A stretch of DNA of 64,000 nucleotides from JBJMHZ01 sp045807125 (GTDB lineage: Bacteria; Actinomycetota; Actinomycetes; JAWWOL01). Positions 23,134 to 30,900 of the stretch are shown here, one piece after another (the stretch's first letter is position 1; each line of letters opens with the position of its first letter). A program made the translations under genes and the position numbers. The notes beneath the pieces were generated by a model, which was given only the letters and a program-made list of their open reading frames with translations, was not told where the DNA came from and made no database searches. The stretch lies in the NCBI GenBank assembly GCA_045807125.1, contig JBJMHZ010000009.1, forward strand, positions 133,734-197,733, read 5' to 3'.

Positions 23134-25026
23134 TCATCGATCGCCGGCCAGGCGGGATCGCGCGCCGGCCGCATGCACCGCCCGGCTCAGGGTCTCGATG
23201 TCGTACGCGCCGAGATGGCGGTGGCCGTTGACGAAGAACGTCGGCGTGCCGGCGACGCCGCTGAGGTCGGCGCCGTCGACGTCGGCGGCCACCCGCTCGG
23301 CCGTCTCATGCGCGCGGAGCTCCCGGGCGAACCGCTCGACGTCGAGGCCGAGCTGCCCGGCGTAGCGCATGAGGTGCTTCGGCTCGAGCTCGTCCTGGTG
23401 CGCGAGCAGCAGGTCGTGCATCTCCCAGAAGGCGCCCTGCTCGGCCGCGGCCTCCGACGCCTCGGCAGCGAGCTGCGCCCGCGGGTGCACGTCGGTGAGC
23501 GGCAGGTGGCGCCAGACGTAGCGCAGGTCGCCGAAGTCGGCCAGCAGCTCGCGCACCGTCGGCTCGGCCTGCCCGCAGTACGGGCACTCGAAGTCGCCGT
23601 ACTCCACGAGCGTCACCGGCGCGCCCTCCGTCGGCCCGCGCACGTGGTCGCGCTCGGGGTCCACCGGATCGGCGAGGTCGACGATGACGTCGGACGAGCC
23701 CAGCAGCGCGCGAACCCGCACCCGCTCGGGCAGGCGCGTGACCGACAGCAGCACCACCCAGGTGAGCAGGGCGGCGAGCAGGGCAGCGCTGAGGATGCCG
23801 AGCTTCGCCTCCTCCAGCTGCTCCCCGTCGAACGCCAGCGACGCGATCAGGAGCGACACGGTGAACCCGATGCCGGCCAGGGTCCCGCCCCCGGCCACCG
23901 CGGCCCAGCCGACCGGAGGGCGCAGCCGTCCCTGGGTGACCCGGGTGGTCAGCGCCGAGACGGCGAGGATGCCGGCCGGCTTGCCGAGCACGTAGCCGAG
24001 CAGGATGCCCAGCGTGATCGGCGACGCGTACGCGTGGGCGAGGAAGCCGGCGTCGATCGAGATGCCGGCGTTGGCGAGCGCGAACAGCGGCACGATGACG
24101 TAGCTCGTCCACGGGTGGTAGAGCTGCTGGAGCCGGTCGTTCGGCGAGACGGCGGCCTGCAGGCCGGCCGACGCCGACATCGCGAGCTCGGGCGTCGGCT
24201 GCTCGCGGAACCCGCGGAACAGGTCGGTCGCCCGCTCCAGCTCGGCCCGGCCGGCGGGCGCCGCGTAGGTGATCAGCCCGCAGGCGAGCCCCACCACCAC
24301 CGGGTCGACGCCCGACCGGAGCAGCGCCACCCACGCCACCGCGGCGAGTGCGAAGGTCAGCAGCCCGTGCCGCAGCCGCACCACCGCGAGGATCGCCGCG
24401 AAGGCGGCGAGCGCCATGAGCAGCGGCCACCACGCGACGTCCGCCGCGTACGCGGTGGCGATGACGACGAGCGCGACGATGTCGTCGATGACGACGACGG
24501 TCAGCATGAAGCCGCGCAGCCGGTCGGGGACGCGCGTGCCGACCAGTGCCAGCGTGCCGAGCGCGAAGGCGGTGTCGGTCGACATCGCCACTCCCCAGCC
24601 GCGCGCCGACGCGTCGCCGGCGTTGACCGCCAGGTAGATGGCGACCGCGGCCACCATGCCGCCCACGCCGGCCAGCAGCGGCAGCACCATGCGGGCGCGC
24701 TCCCTGAGCTCGCCGATGTCGAGCTCGCGGCGGGCCTCCAGCCCGACGACGAAGAAGAAGAACGTCATCAGGCCGCTGTTGACCCACGCGCGCAGGTCCA
24801 TGGCGACCGACCATCGGCCGAGCCGCAGCGAGAGCTCGGTCCCCCACGCGGTCGCGTACGAGGACGCGTCGACGTTGACCCAGACGAGCGCAAGCACGGT
24901 CGCCGCGAGCAGGACGCTGGCGCTGCCGGTCTCGGTGCCGAGGAAGCGGCGCAGCGGCGTCTCGGGCCGCGCCCATGCGGTGCGGCCCGCCGGCGGCGCG
25001 GGCGGCGGGGCCGACGTGGTGACCAT
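23134..25026 (-). CDS. nhaA: NhaA Na+/H+ antiporter fused to a DsbA-like thioredoxin domain
   Basis: This is a 630-residue fusion. Residues 20-420 are NhaA with about 12 helices, including M-S-T-D-T-A-F-A-L-G near 148 and the ion-binding pair V-V-V-I-D-D-I near 177. Residues about 445-625 form a DsbA/thioredoxin-like domain: V-E-Y-G-D-F-E-C-P-Y-C-G (active-site C-P-Y-C near 480), W-R-H-L-P-L, and the cis-Pro loop G-V-A-G-T-P-T-F-F-V near 595. This domain combination is known in actinomycetes. A redox link to antiport is possible but unproven. GGGAG lies 4 nt before the ATG. Ten-bp tandem repeats sit directly upstream. Confidence 0.92.
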   Translation of the reverse strand: MVTTSAPPPAPPAGRTAWARPETPLRRFLGTETGSASVLLAATVLALVWVNVDASSYATAWGTELSLRLGRWSVAMDLRAWVNSGLMTFFFFVVGLEARRELDIGELRERARMVLPLLAGVGGMVAAVAIYLAVNAGDASARGWGVAMSTDTAFALGTLALVGTRVPDRLRGFMLTVVVIDDIVALVVIATAYAADVAWWPLLMALAAFAAILAVVRLRHGLLTFALAAVAWVALLRSGVDPVVVGLACGLITYAAPAGRAELERATDLFRGFREQPTPELAMSASAGLQAAVSPNDRLQQLYHPWTSYVIVPLFALANAGISIDAGFLAHAYASPITLGILLGYVLGKPAGILAVSALTTRVTQGRLRPPVGWAAVAGGGTLAGIGFTVSLLIASLAFDGEQLEEAKLGILSAALLAALLTWVVLLSVTRLPERVRVRALLGSSDVIVDLADPVDPERDHVRGPTEGAPVTLVEYGDFECPYCGQAEPTVRELLADFGDLRYVWRHLPLTDVHPRAQLAAEASEAAAEQGAFWEMHDLLLAHQDELEPKHLMRYAGQLGLDVERFARELRAHETAERVAADVDGADLSGVAGTPTFFVNGHRHLGAYDIETLSRAVHAAGARSRLAGDR

Positions 25027-25040
25027 CTCGCTCCCGTCGC

Positions 25041-25080
25041 TCCGTCGCTGTCCGTCGCGGTCCGTCGCTGTCCGTCGCTT
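25041..25080. repeat. four tandem 10-bp repeats upstream of nhaA
   Basis: Four units, TCCGTCGCTG, TCCGTCGCGG, TCCGTCGCTG and TCCGTCGCTT, run head to tail in the 62-nt gap between the permease gene and nhaA. A partial fifth copy (TCCCGTCGC) precedes them. The period equals one DNA helical turn, and the array is resembled by a second one at 28421-28480. Confidence 0.85.
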
Positions 25081-25088
25081 CGGATCGA

Positions 25089-26384
25089 CTAATGATGCAC
25101 GGGCCGCCCGGTGGCCGCAGCGCGGCCGCTCTCCCGCTCCTCGAAGCGCTCCCGGCAGTGGTCGGAGCAGAAGTAGACCCGCTGCCCCTGCCGGTTGCTC
25201 ACCGCACCAGGGTGGCTCATCTCGACCTGCATCCCGCACACCGGGTCCTTGGCGTACGAGCCGCCGCCGCCGAAGCGCTGCCGGCTGCGGTACAGCCAGT
25301 AGATGGCGGCGAGCCCGGCCAGCGCCACGAAGTCCAGGACGGTCGTGTAGTTCAGGCCCCAGACGTCGCGGCCCACCATCTGCGTACCGGCCGGCATGGG
25401 AGCTGGCGCGATGCGCACGGCCCCGAACAGCCACTCGGTGGCGAGGCCGGCCACCGACATCGTCGCCCAGAACGTCGCGAGCAGCTTCAGGGTCAGCCGG
25501 GTGCCGTAGTACTTGCGGTAGATCAGCAGCAGCGGCAGCGTGATCAGGTCGGCGAACACGAACGCGATGACGCCGCCGAAGCTGATGCCGCCGGCCCACA
25601 GCGCGGCGGCGAGCGGGACGTTGCCGATCGAGCAGACGAAGCTGATGATCGCGAGGAACGGCCCGAGGACGACGTTCTCGAGGGTGGACCAGCTCCCGTG
25701 GCCGGTGACGAAGAGCGACCGCCAGAACGAGATCGGCACCGCAGCCTCGGCGAAGCCGGCCACGACGAAGCCGACGAGCAGCTCCTTGCGCACCATGGTG
25801 AGGTCGCTGACCGTGTAGCCGGCGGCGTCCGACCAGCCGGCCATCGAGCGGATCCGCTGCCGCCACGGCACGGATGCGTCGGTGACGTCGGCCTCGCCGT
25901 GGTGCTCGTGACCGGTCCCGAGCCCGGCCCCCGCGGTCAGCGCCGTGCGTGCGGCCGCGACCTCGCGGGGGCGGACGACCCGCGGCAGCACGAGCCGCAG
26001 CAGCGCGACCATCAGCACGCCACCGACGGCCTCGGCGACGGCGAACTGCCACCCGAGCAGCAGCCAGAGCACGATGCCGAGCTCGACGACCAGGTTGGTG
26101 GACGCGAACATGAACGCCTGCGCCGCGGTGAAGTCAGCGCCCCGGCTGAACAGCGTCTTGGCCAGCGCGCTCGCCGCGTACGAGCACGACGACGACACGC
26201 TGCCGAAGAAGCCGGCCTTGACGATGGTGCGCGGCCGGTCGTCGCCGAGCGCGCGCTGCATCTGCGCGCGCGACACGAACGCCTGCACGACGCCGGACAG
26301 CGCGAAGCCGAGCACCAGCGCCCAGAGGGTCTCCCACAGCATCCACCAGCCGTCGGCGAGGCTGCGGACGATCGTGTCCAGCAC
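25089..26384 (-). CDS. DUF318-type permease with C-terminal YHS metal domain
   Basis: The 431-residue protein has an N-terminal permease region of about eight helices. It contains F-F-G-S-V-S-S-S-C-S-Y-A-A near residue 60 (a cysteine in a membrane loop), a histidine-rich loop G-H-E-H-H-G-E near 158, and S-I-G-N-V-P-L-A-A-A near 254. A C-terminal YHS domain follows (D-P-V-C-G-M-Q-V near 385, F-C-S-D-H-C-R-E-R-F near 412), a known metal-binding module of Cu/heavy-metal proteins. It lies 30 nt downstream of csoR in the same direction, so metal-responsive export is likely. The metal is not determined. Confidence 0.85.
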   Translation of the reverse strand: MLDTIVRSLADGWWMLWETLWALVLGFALSGVVQAFVSRAQMQRALGDDRPRTIVKAGFFGSVSSSCSYAASALAKTLFSRGADFTAAQAFMFASTNLVVELGIVLWLLLGWQFAVAEAVGGVLMVALLRLVLPRVVRPREVAAARTALTAGAGLGTGHEHHGEADVTDASVPWRQRIRSMAGWSDAAGYTVSDLTMVRKELLVGFVVAGFAEAAVPISFWRSLFVTGHGSWSTLENVVLGPFLAIISFVCSIGNVPLAAALWAGGISFGGVIAFVFADLITLPLLLIYRKYYGTRLTLKLLATFWATMSVAGLATEWLFGAVRIAPAPMPAGTQMVGRDVWGLNYTTVLDFVALAGLAAIYWLYRSRQRFGGGGSYAKDPVCGMQVEMSHPGAVSNRQGQRVYFCSDHCRERFEERESGRAAATGRPVHH

Positions 26385-26414
26385 GGTCCTACCTGGCTTC
26401 CGCGTACGGGCGGG

Positions 26415-26699
26415 TCATGACTTGACGAGGCGCTCGACCGCGGCGGCGGCCTCGCGCACCTTCTCCTGCGCCTCGGGGCCGCCGGTCTCGATGGCGTGCG
26501 TCACGCAGTGCCCGAGGTGGTCCTGGAGCAGCTCGATCGCGACGGCTTGGAGCGCCCTCGTGGTCGCCGAGATCTGGGTCAGGACGTCGATGCAGTACGC
26601 GTCCGCGTCGACCATCCGCTGGAGGCCGCGCACCTGCCCCTCGATGCGCCGCAGCCGCTTCTGCACGGCGTCCCTGTGATCGCTGTAGCCTCTGTCCAC
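26415..26699 (-). CDS. csoR: CsoR/RcnR-family metal-sensing repressor
   Basis: The 94-residue all-helical repressor has R-L-R-R-I-E-G-Q-V-R-G-L near residue 15, A-Y-C-I-D-V-L-T-Q-I with the first metal Cys near 36, and L-Q-D-H-L-G-H-C-V with His/Cys ligands near 61-65. This is the Cys-His-Cys set of Cu(I)-sensing CsoR. Metal binding releases it from its G-tract operator. A TACCCCGGGAGGGTA operator (26711-26725) lies upstream, overlapping the -10 box, so autoregulation is strongly suggested. Its GTG start is 7 nt from TAATCT, consistent with a leaderless message. It leads the permease-YHS and nhaA-dsbA genes. Confidence 0.92.
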   Translation of the reverse strand: MDRGYSDHRDAVQKRLRRIEGQVRGLQRMVDADAYCIDVLTQISATTRALQAVAIELLQDHLGHCVTHAIETGGPEAQEKVREAAAAVERLVKS

Positions 26700-26706
26700 T
26701 CCAGCG

Positions 26707-26727
26707 AGATTACCCCGGGAGGGTATG
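26707..26727 (-). promoter_or_regulatory. csoR promoter with overlapping CsoR operator
   Basis: The minus-strand TAATCT -10 (26707-26712) is followed by 7 nt and GTG at 26699. The near-palindromic TACCCCGGGAGGGTA (26711-26725) is a typical CsoR G-tract site and shares two bases with the -10 box, so bound CsoR would block the promoter. Confidence 0.75.
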
Positions 26728-26746
26728 CATGGCAACCCGGCAGGGG

Positions 26747-27451
26747 TCACTCCTCGACGGCTCCGCCGATCGCGCGCAGGTGGTCGCGGAAGCTCAGCGT
26801 GGGATCGCCGCGGCGCTGCTCGAGGTAGGCGCCGAAGCGCAGCTGGTCGCGCAGCGGCTCCCCGCCCCGGATGCGCGCGGCCTGCCGCCGCTCGGTGTCG
26901 CGGATGCCCTCGGCGAGCGCGACGACCTCCTCGGCCCTGGCCAGGGGCACCAGCAGGACGCCGTCGTCGTCGCCGAGGACGAGGTCGTCGCGGGTGACCT
27001 CGTGCTCGCCCAGCCGGGCGGCGCGGAGCGCGCCTGGCGCACGGTCGTCCAGCCGCAGCGGGCCCGTCGGGGTCGCGCCGAGGCTCTGCAGCGGCAGCCC
27101 GATCGCCACGATGTCGGCGGTGTCGCGGTGCAGGCCCCAGACGACGACGCCGGCCAGCCCAGCGCCCGCGGCCTCCAGCACCACGAGGTCGCCGACGCAC
27201 GCCTCGTCGAGCCGGCCGCCGTTGTCGACCACCAGCACGTCGCCGGGGGCGCCTCCCTCGATCGCCTCGAGGAAGACGTCGACGCTGCCGGCGTGCCGGG
27301 CCGGCAGCGCGCGCCCCGCCAGCCAGCTGCCCGGCACGACGGGGCGCACGGCCGCGGGAGCGCAGCGCACCGGGACGCGCGCGCGGATGCACGCGTCGGC
27401 CACGTGCGCCGTCGTCAGCGCCTGGAACCGCCGTACCGCGTCCCGCTCCAT
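26747..27451 (-). CDS. RraA-fold protein (HMG/CHA aldolase-like)
   Basis: The 234-residue protein matches the RraA/dimethylmenaquinone-methyltransferase-like fold: G-D-V-L-V-V-D-N-G-G near residue 69, E-A-C-V-G-D-L near 83, and A-G-V-V-V-W-G-L-H-R-D near 100, with the conserved Arg-Asp near 109-110 used by class II pyruvate aldolases of the family. The likely reaction is retro-aldol cleavage or decarboxylation of a 4-hydroxy-2-oxo acid, but RraA-like RNase E inhibition cannot be ruled out. It lies 47 nt upstream of csoR on the same strand. No pathway genes adjoin. Confidence 0.82.
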   Translation of the reverse strand: MERDAVRRFQALTTAHVADACIRARVPVRCAPAAVRPVVPGSWLAGRALPARHAGSVDVFLEAIEGGAPGDVLVVDNGGRLDEACVGDLVVLEAAGAGLAGVVVWGLHRDTADIVAIGLPLQSLGATPTGPLRLDDRAPGALRAARLGEHEVTRDDLVLGDDDGVLLVPLARAEEVVALAEGIRDTERRQAARIRGGEPLRDQLRFGAYLEQRRGDPTLSFRDHLRAIGGAVEE

Positions 27452-27589
27452 GTGCCGGTCCCCTCCCGCTCCTGGTCGCCTCCTTCGACACTCAACCAGG
27501 CGGGCTCGCGACGCGCGCGGCGGGCACGGGCGCGCAGGATCAGCGCGGCTCGCGGTGCGCCGCGAGGAGCGCGCCGGGGTCGTCGACGC

Positions 27590-28306
27590 TCACGAAGGGC
27601 CGGCGGCGCCGCTCTCCGCCGCGCCGCCCTCCGGCGGGGCGGTGCTCGGCAGCGTCATCGTCCCCGGAGGCTCCTGGCCACCCATGTCGAGGCGGAACGG
27701 CGGGTACTCGTCGGTCATCAGCCCGGCGTACGCGGCGACGCGCAGCGCCCACCGGTTCATGCCGAGCACGAAGTCGTACACCGTCTGCGGGTACCGGCCG
27801 GTGAACGCGAGCATGACGGCGGCGATGAGCACGAGCAGGCCGATGAGCCCCGGTCCGTAGTGCCGGTCGAACATCAGGCCGCCGCCCACGAACAGCCCGA
27901 CGATCAGGTAGTGCGGGATCGCGAGCAGCCACCACTTGACCAGGACGAGCCCGCGGGACAGCTGGGCCGGGTAGGGAATCTCCAGCCGGGCCGGGTAATC
28001 GGGCACGTCCTTGAGCGTGAACGGCGGATAGTGGTCGGTCGCGAGCGCGCCGTAGGTGTAGTACTGCACGCGCCACGTCCAGCGCAGGATCCCGACGTTG
28101 AGCTCGAAGATGCCGCGCGGGTAGCTGCCGGTGATCAGGATCGCGAAGAAGGCCACGATGCTCAGCACCATGAAGGCGACCCAGAGCAGGGCCAGGATCA
28201 GGTAGTGGGGAATGGCCAGCACCCATTTGACGAGCCAGAGCCAGCGGGACAGGTGCCGGTCCAGCGTCGCATCGACGCGCACCGGATAGGGGGCATAGGT
28301 GGCCAT
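27590..28306 (-). CDS. DUF4389 membrane protein
   Basis: The 238-residue protein is built of two similar halves. Each has W-L-x-L-V-K-W-type entry (W-L-W-L-V-K-W-V-L-A-I-P-H-Y and L-V-L-V-K-W-W-L-L-A-I-P-H-Y), hydrophobic helices, and a Y-P-P-F motif (D-H-Y-P-P-F and D-E-Y-P-P-F), the mark of DUF4389. It is predicted to have four membrane segments. Function is unknown. The ATG at 28306 was preferred because AGAGGA lies 9 nt upstream; an ATG at 28315 would leave no spacing. A second 10-bp tandem array lies about 115 nt upstream. Confidence 0.82.
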   Translation of the reverse strand: MATYAPYPVRVDATLDRHLSRWLWLVKWVLAIPHYLILALLWVAFMVLSIVAFFAILITGSYPRGIFELNVGILRWTWRVQYYTYGALATDHYPPFTLKDVPDYPARLEIPYPAQLSRGLVLVKWWLLAIPHYLIVGLFVGGGLMFDRHYGPGLIGLLVLIAAVMLAFTGRYPQTVYDFVLGMNRWALRVAAYAGLMTDEYPPFRLDMGGQEPPGTMTLPSTAPPEGGAAESGAAGPS

Positions 28307-28420
28307 CTCGACCATTCCTCTCACGGCTGAGAGCGCCGGCGACGCGGTCACGTCCCGGCAGTCCAGCCTCCTCCCGTCCGGTGACCGGCGGTAGGGTCCA
28401 AAGGCCCCCAACGCGACGGT

Positions 28421-28480
28421 GCCTATCCGTGCCTATCCGTGCCTATCCGTGCCTATCCGTGCTTCTCCGTGCTTCTCCGT
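28421..28480. repeat. six tandem 10-bp repeats between DUF4389 and SDR genes
   Basis: Four perfect units of GCCTATCCGT are followed by two of GCTTCTCCGT, exactly in register, ending 2 nt before the SDR stop codon. Outside the repeat nothing gene-like is seen in this gap. Confidence 0.9.
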
Positions 28481-28482
28481 CG

Positions 28483-29301
28483 CTACCCCTGCGCCTCGAC
28501 CGACAGCGCCGCCCACTCCCGCCACGTCGCGAGCCGCCGCTCGTAGTCCTCCGTCGCTATCCGCAGCGGCGCGTCGCCGAACAGGACCCGCAGCGGCGGG
28601 TCGTCCGCGTCCACCAGCTTCAGGACGGCGCGGGCCGACGCGGTCGGGTCGCCCGGCCTGCTGACGCGGCTGGCCCGCTGCTCGGCCGCCTTGCGGCGGA
28701 CCCCGTCGTACGCCGGCAGCGGCGTGGCGTGCCGCGCCGACGAGCCGCCCCAGTCGGTGGCGAACCCGCCCGGCTCGATGAGCGTGACGCGGATGCCGAA
28801 GTCCTCGACCTCCTGCGCCAGCGCCTGGCTGAAGCCCTCGAGCGCCCACTTCGACGCGTGGTAGGCGCCGATGTTGGGGAACGCGGAGATGCCGCCGATC
28901 GAGGAGACCTGCAGGAGGTGGCCACCGCCCTGCGCCCGCAGGTACGGCAGGACGGCCTGGGTCACCCACAGCGCGCCCAGCACGTTGGTCTCGATCTGCT
29001 CGCGGATCTCGGCCTCGGAGAGCTCCTCGATCATCCCGAACTGGCCGTAGCCGGCGTTGTTGACGACGACGTCGATCCGCTCGAAGCGCTCGAACGCGCG
29101 CGCGACCACGTCGAGGACGGCCGGCCGGTCGGTCACGTCGAGGGCGAGCGCGAGGACGCGGTCGCCGTACCGCTCCTCGAGGTCCTTCAGCGAGTCGACG
29201 TTGCGGGCGGTGGCGACGACGCGGTCGCCGCGGTCGAGCGCGGCGGTCGCCCACTCGCGGCCGAAGCCGCGGGACGTGCCGGTGATGAACCAGGTCCTCA
29301 T
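28483..29301 (-). CDS. short-chain dehydrogenase/reductase (classical SDR)
   Basis: This is a 272-residue NAD(P)-dependent SDR: T-G-T-S-R-G-F-G at residues 8-15, with an Arg suggesting NADP(H), N-N-A-G near 84, catalytic Ser in V-S-S-I near 136 and Y-H-A-S-K at about 150-154. The layout resembles the ketoreductase-like group often annotated as oxidoreductase of unknown substrate. It diverges from a TetR regulator, with a CGGAGGAACCTCCG dyad between them, so it is probably that regulator's target. GAGGA lies 8 nt before the ATG. Confidence 0.9.
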   Translation of the reverse strand: MRTWFITGTSRGFGREWATAALDRGDRVVATARNVDSLKDLEERYGDRVLALALDVTDRPAVLDVVARAFERFERIDVVVNNAGYGQFGMIEELSEAEIREQIETNVLGALWVTQAVLPYLRAQGGGHLLQVSSIGGISAFPNIGAYHASKWALEGFSQALAQEVEDFGIRVTLIEPGGFATDWGGSSARHATPLPAYDGVRRKAAEQRASRVSRPGDPTASARAVLKLVDADDPPLRVLFGDAPLRIATEDYERRLATWREWAALSVEAQG

Positions 29302-29380
29302 GGGGCGTCCTCGGGAAGTCGGAGGCTGGACGTCGCATTGGTGAAGGTGCGCCGGGGCTCCCGTCCGGCCTAGGATCAAG

Positions 29381-29394
29381 CGGAGGAACCTCCG
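29381..29394. promoter_or_regulatory. TetR-type dyad between SDR and tetR
   Basis: CGGAGG-AA-CCTCCG has perfect 6-bp arms and sits between the divergent SDR and TetR genes. A second CTCCTC/GAGGAG repeat overlaps the tetR ribosome-binding site. These are likely operators for the regulator at 29441. Confidence 0.45.
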
Positions 29395-29440
29395 GTTGTC
29401 CCCATGGCCGGGGGCTCCTCCGGTTTATCAGAGGAGGATC

Positions 29441-30022
29441 GTGACCGCCGACCGGCCCCTGCGCGCCGACGCGCAGCGCAACCGCGACAAGCTGCTCCTC
29501 GCGGCCACCGAGGCGTTCGCCCAGGAGGGCGCGGCGGTAGCGCTCGAGGCGGTGGCCGCCAGGGCTGGCGTGGGGATCGGGACGCTCTACCGGCACTTCC
29601 CCAACCGCGAGGCGCTGATCGTCGAGGCCTGCCGGCACGAGGTCGAGTCGCTCTGCTCCCGCGCCGCGACCCTGCTCGCGGCGCTGCCCCCCGACCAGGC
29701 GCTGCAGGAGTGGATGGAGCGCTTCGCGCAGTACGTCGCCACCAAGCGCGGCATGGGCGACGCCCTGCGCAGCACGGTCGCGGGGTCACCGCTTCTCGGC
29801 GAGACTCGCGGCCGGATCGTCGACGCCCTGCGCCTGCTCATGGCGGCCGGCGCTGCCGACGGGTCGCTGCGCGACGACGTGGCCCCCGAGGACGTCATGC
29901 GCGCGATGGGCACGGTCTGGCACCTGCCGACGGGCCCGTGCCGGCAGGACGACGTGCGCCGGCTGCTCGGCCTGCTGCTGGACGGCCTCCGCTACGGCGC
30001 GCGGGGGCAGGTGACGCCATGA
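29441..30022 (+). CDS. TetR-family transcriptional regulator
   Basis: The 193-residue regulator has a TetR HTH at residues 10-55: R-D-K-L-L-L-A-A-T-E-A-F-A-Q-E-G, then V-G-I-G-T-L-Y-R-H-F-P-N-R-E-A-L. Its C-terminal helical domain (S-P-L-L-G-E-T, L-R-D-D-V-A-P-E-D-V) matches the group that controls divergent SDRs. The GTG start was chosen for its GAGGAGGA site 2-3 nt upstream; the spacing is short. It diverges from the SDR gene, and its stop overlaps the PAP2 start (ATGA), giving a two-gene operon. Confidence 0.87.
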   Translation: MTADRPLRADAQRNRDKLLLAATEAFAQEGAAVALEAVAARAGVGIGTLYRHFPNREALIVEACRHEVESLCSRAATLLAALPPDQALQEWMERFAQYVATKRGMGDALRSTVAGSPLLGETRGRIVDALRLLMAAGAADGSLRDDVAPEDVMRAMGTVWHLPTGPCRQDDVRRLLGLLLDGLRYGARGQVTP

Positions 30023-30900
30023 CCACGATGAGCGCCACCCGGGAGGCGAGCGGGAGGGGACGGCGGCGCGGGCTGCGCGAGCTGGCGCTGACCGCGGCCG
30101 TCTACCTCGCGTACGAGATCAGCCGGGTCATCGTGCAGGGCCGGCGGTCGAGCGCCTTCGGCAACGCGGCGCGGCTGCTGCGGCTCGAGCGGATCAGCGG
30201 CATCGCCTGGGAGCGCACCGTCAACGGGCTGGTGTCGGCCCACCAGGTGCTCGCCGTCAGCGCCGACTACATGTACGCGACGCTGCACTACCTCGTCACT
30301 CCGCTGGTGCTCGTCTGGTTGTGGCGTCGCCACCGCGCGGCTTACCCGCGGGCCCGGTCGACGCTGATGCTCGCGACGCTGATCGGGCTGGTGACGATCA
30401 CGCTGCTGCCGGTCGCGCCGCCGCGCATGCTGCCCGGCTTCGTCGACACGATGGCCGACTACGCGCAGTTCGGCTGGTGGGACACCGACGCGAGCGCGCC
30501 CCGCGGCGTCGAGGGCGTCACCAACGAGATCGCGGCGATGCCCTCGCTGCACGTCGGGTGGGCGTTGTGGTGCGGCTGGCAGCTGGCCCGGCACGCCCGG
30601 CGCCGGCTGGTCCGGTTGCTGGGCGCGCTCTACCCCGTGGCCACCAGCGTCGTCGTCATCGGCACCGCCAACCACTACGTGCTCGACGTGCTCGGTGGCG
30701 TCGCGGTGATCGGCATCGCCGCGACGGCGACCCTGGCGGTGACGGCCGCGGTCGCTCGACGGCGCCGGCCACGGGCGATCGATCTGACGGCGCTGCCGGC
30801 TCAGCACGACCCGTCGCGCGCCGGCCCGGTGGCGGCCACCGCCGACAGCACGGCCGCCGAGTCCGTCGTGATCCCGGTCGCGCCGAGAGCGAGGAGCTGA
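30019..30900 (+). CDS. PAP2/inositol-phosphorylceramide-synthase-like membrane phosphatase
   Basis: This is a 293-residue membrane protein with about six helices. PAP2 catalytic motifs are readable: L-P-V-A-P-P-R-M-L-P near residue 133, M-P-S-L-H-V-G-W near 174 with the phosphatase His, and N-H-Y-V-L-D-V-L-G-G near 218 with the nucleophile-supporting His/Asp. The first motif's P-P-R-M form resembles the AUR1/IPC-synthase branch, which transfers phospho-alcohol head groups. The last about 33 codons form a nonconserved tail that overlaps the convergent GDPD gene by 100 nt. Confidence 0.85.
   Translation: MTTMSATREASGRGRRRGLRELALTAAVYLAYEISRVIVQGRRSSAFGNAARLLRLERISGIAWERTVNGLVSAHQVLAVSADYMYATLHYLVTPLVLVWLWRRHRAAYPRARSTLMLATLIGLVTITLLPVAPPRMLPGFVDTMADYAQFGWWDTDASAPRGVEGVTNEIAAMPSLHVGWALWCGWQLARHARRRLVRLLGALYPVATSVVVIGTANHYVLDVLGGVAVIGIAATATLAVTAAVARRRRPRAIDLTALPAQHDPSRAGPVAATADSTAAESVVIPVAPRARS

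Noticed and set aside
28421..28480. CRISPR array or minisatellite-encoded peptide
   Set aside because: The repeats are contiguous 10-mers with no spacers, and there are no cas genes. The Cys/Pro/Arg-rich translation is an artefact of the repeat.
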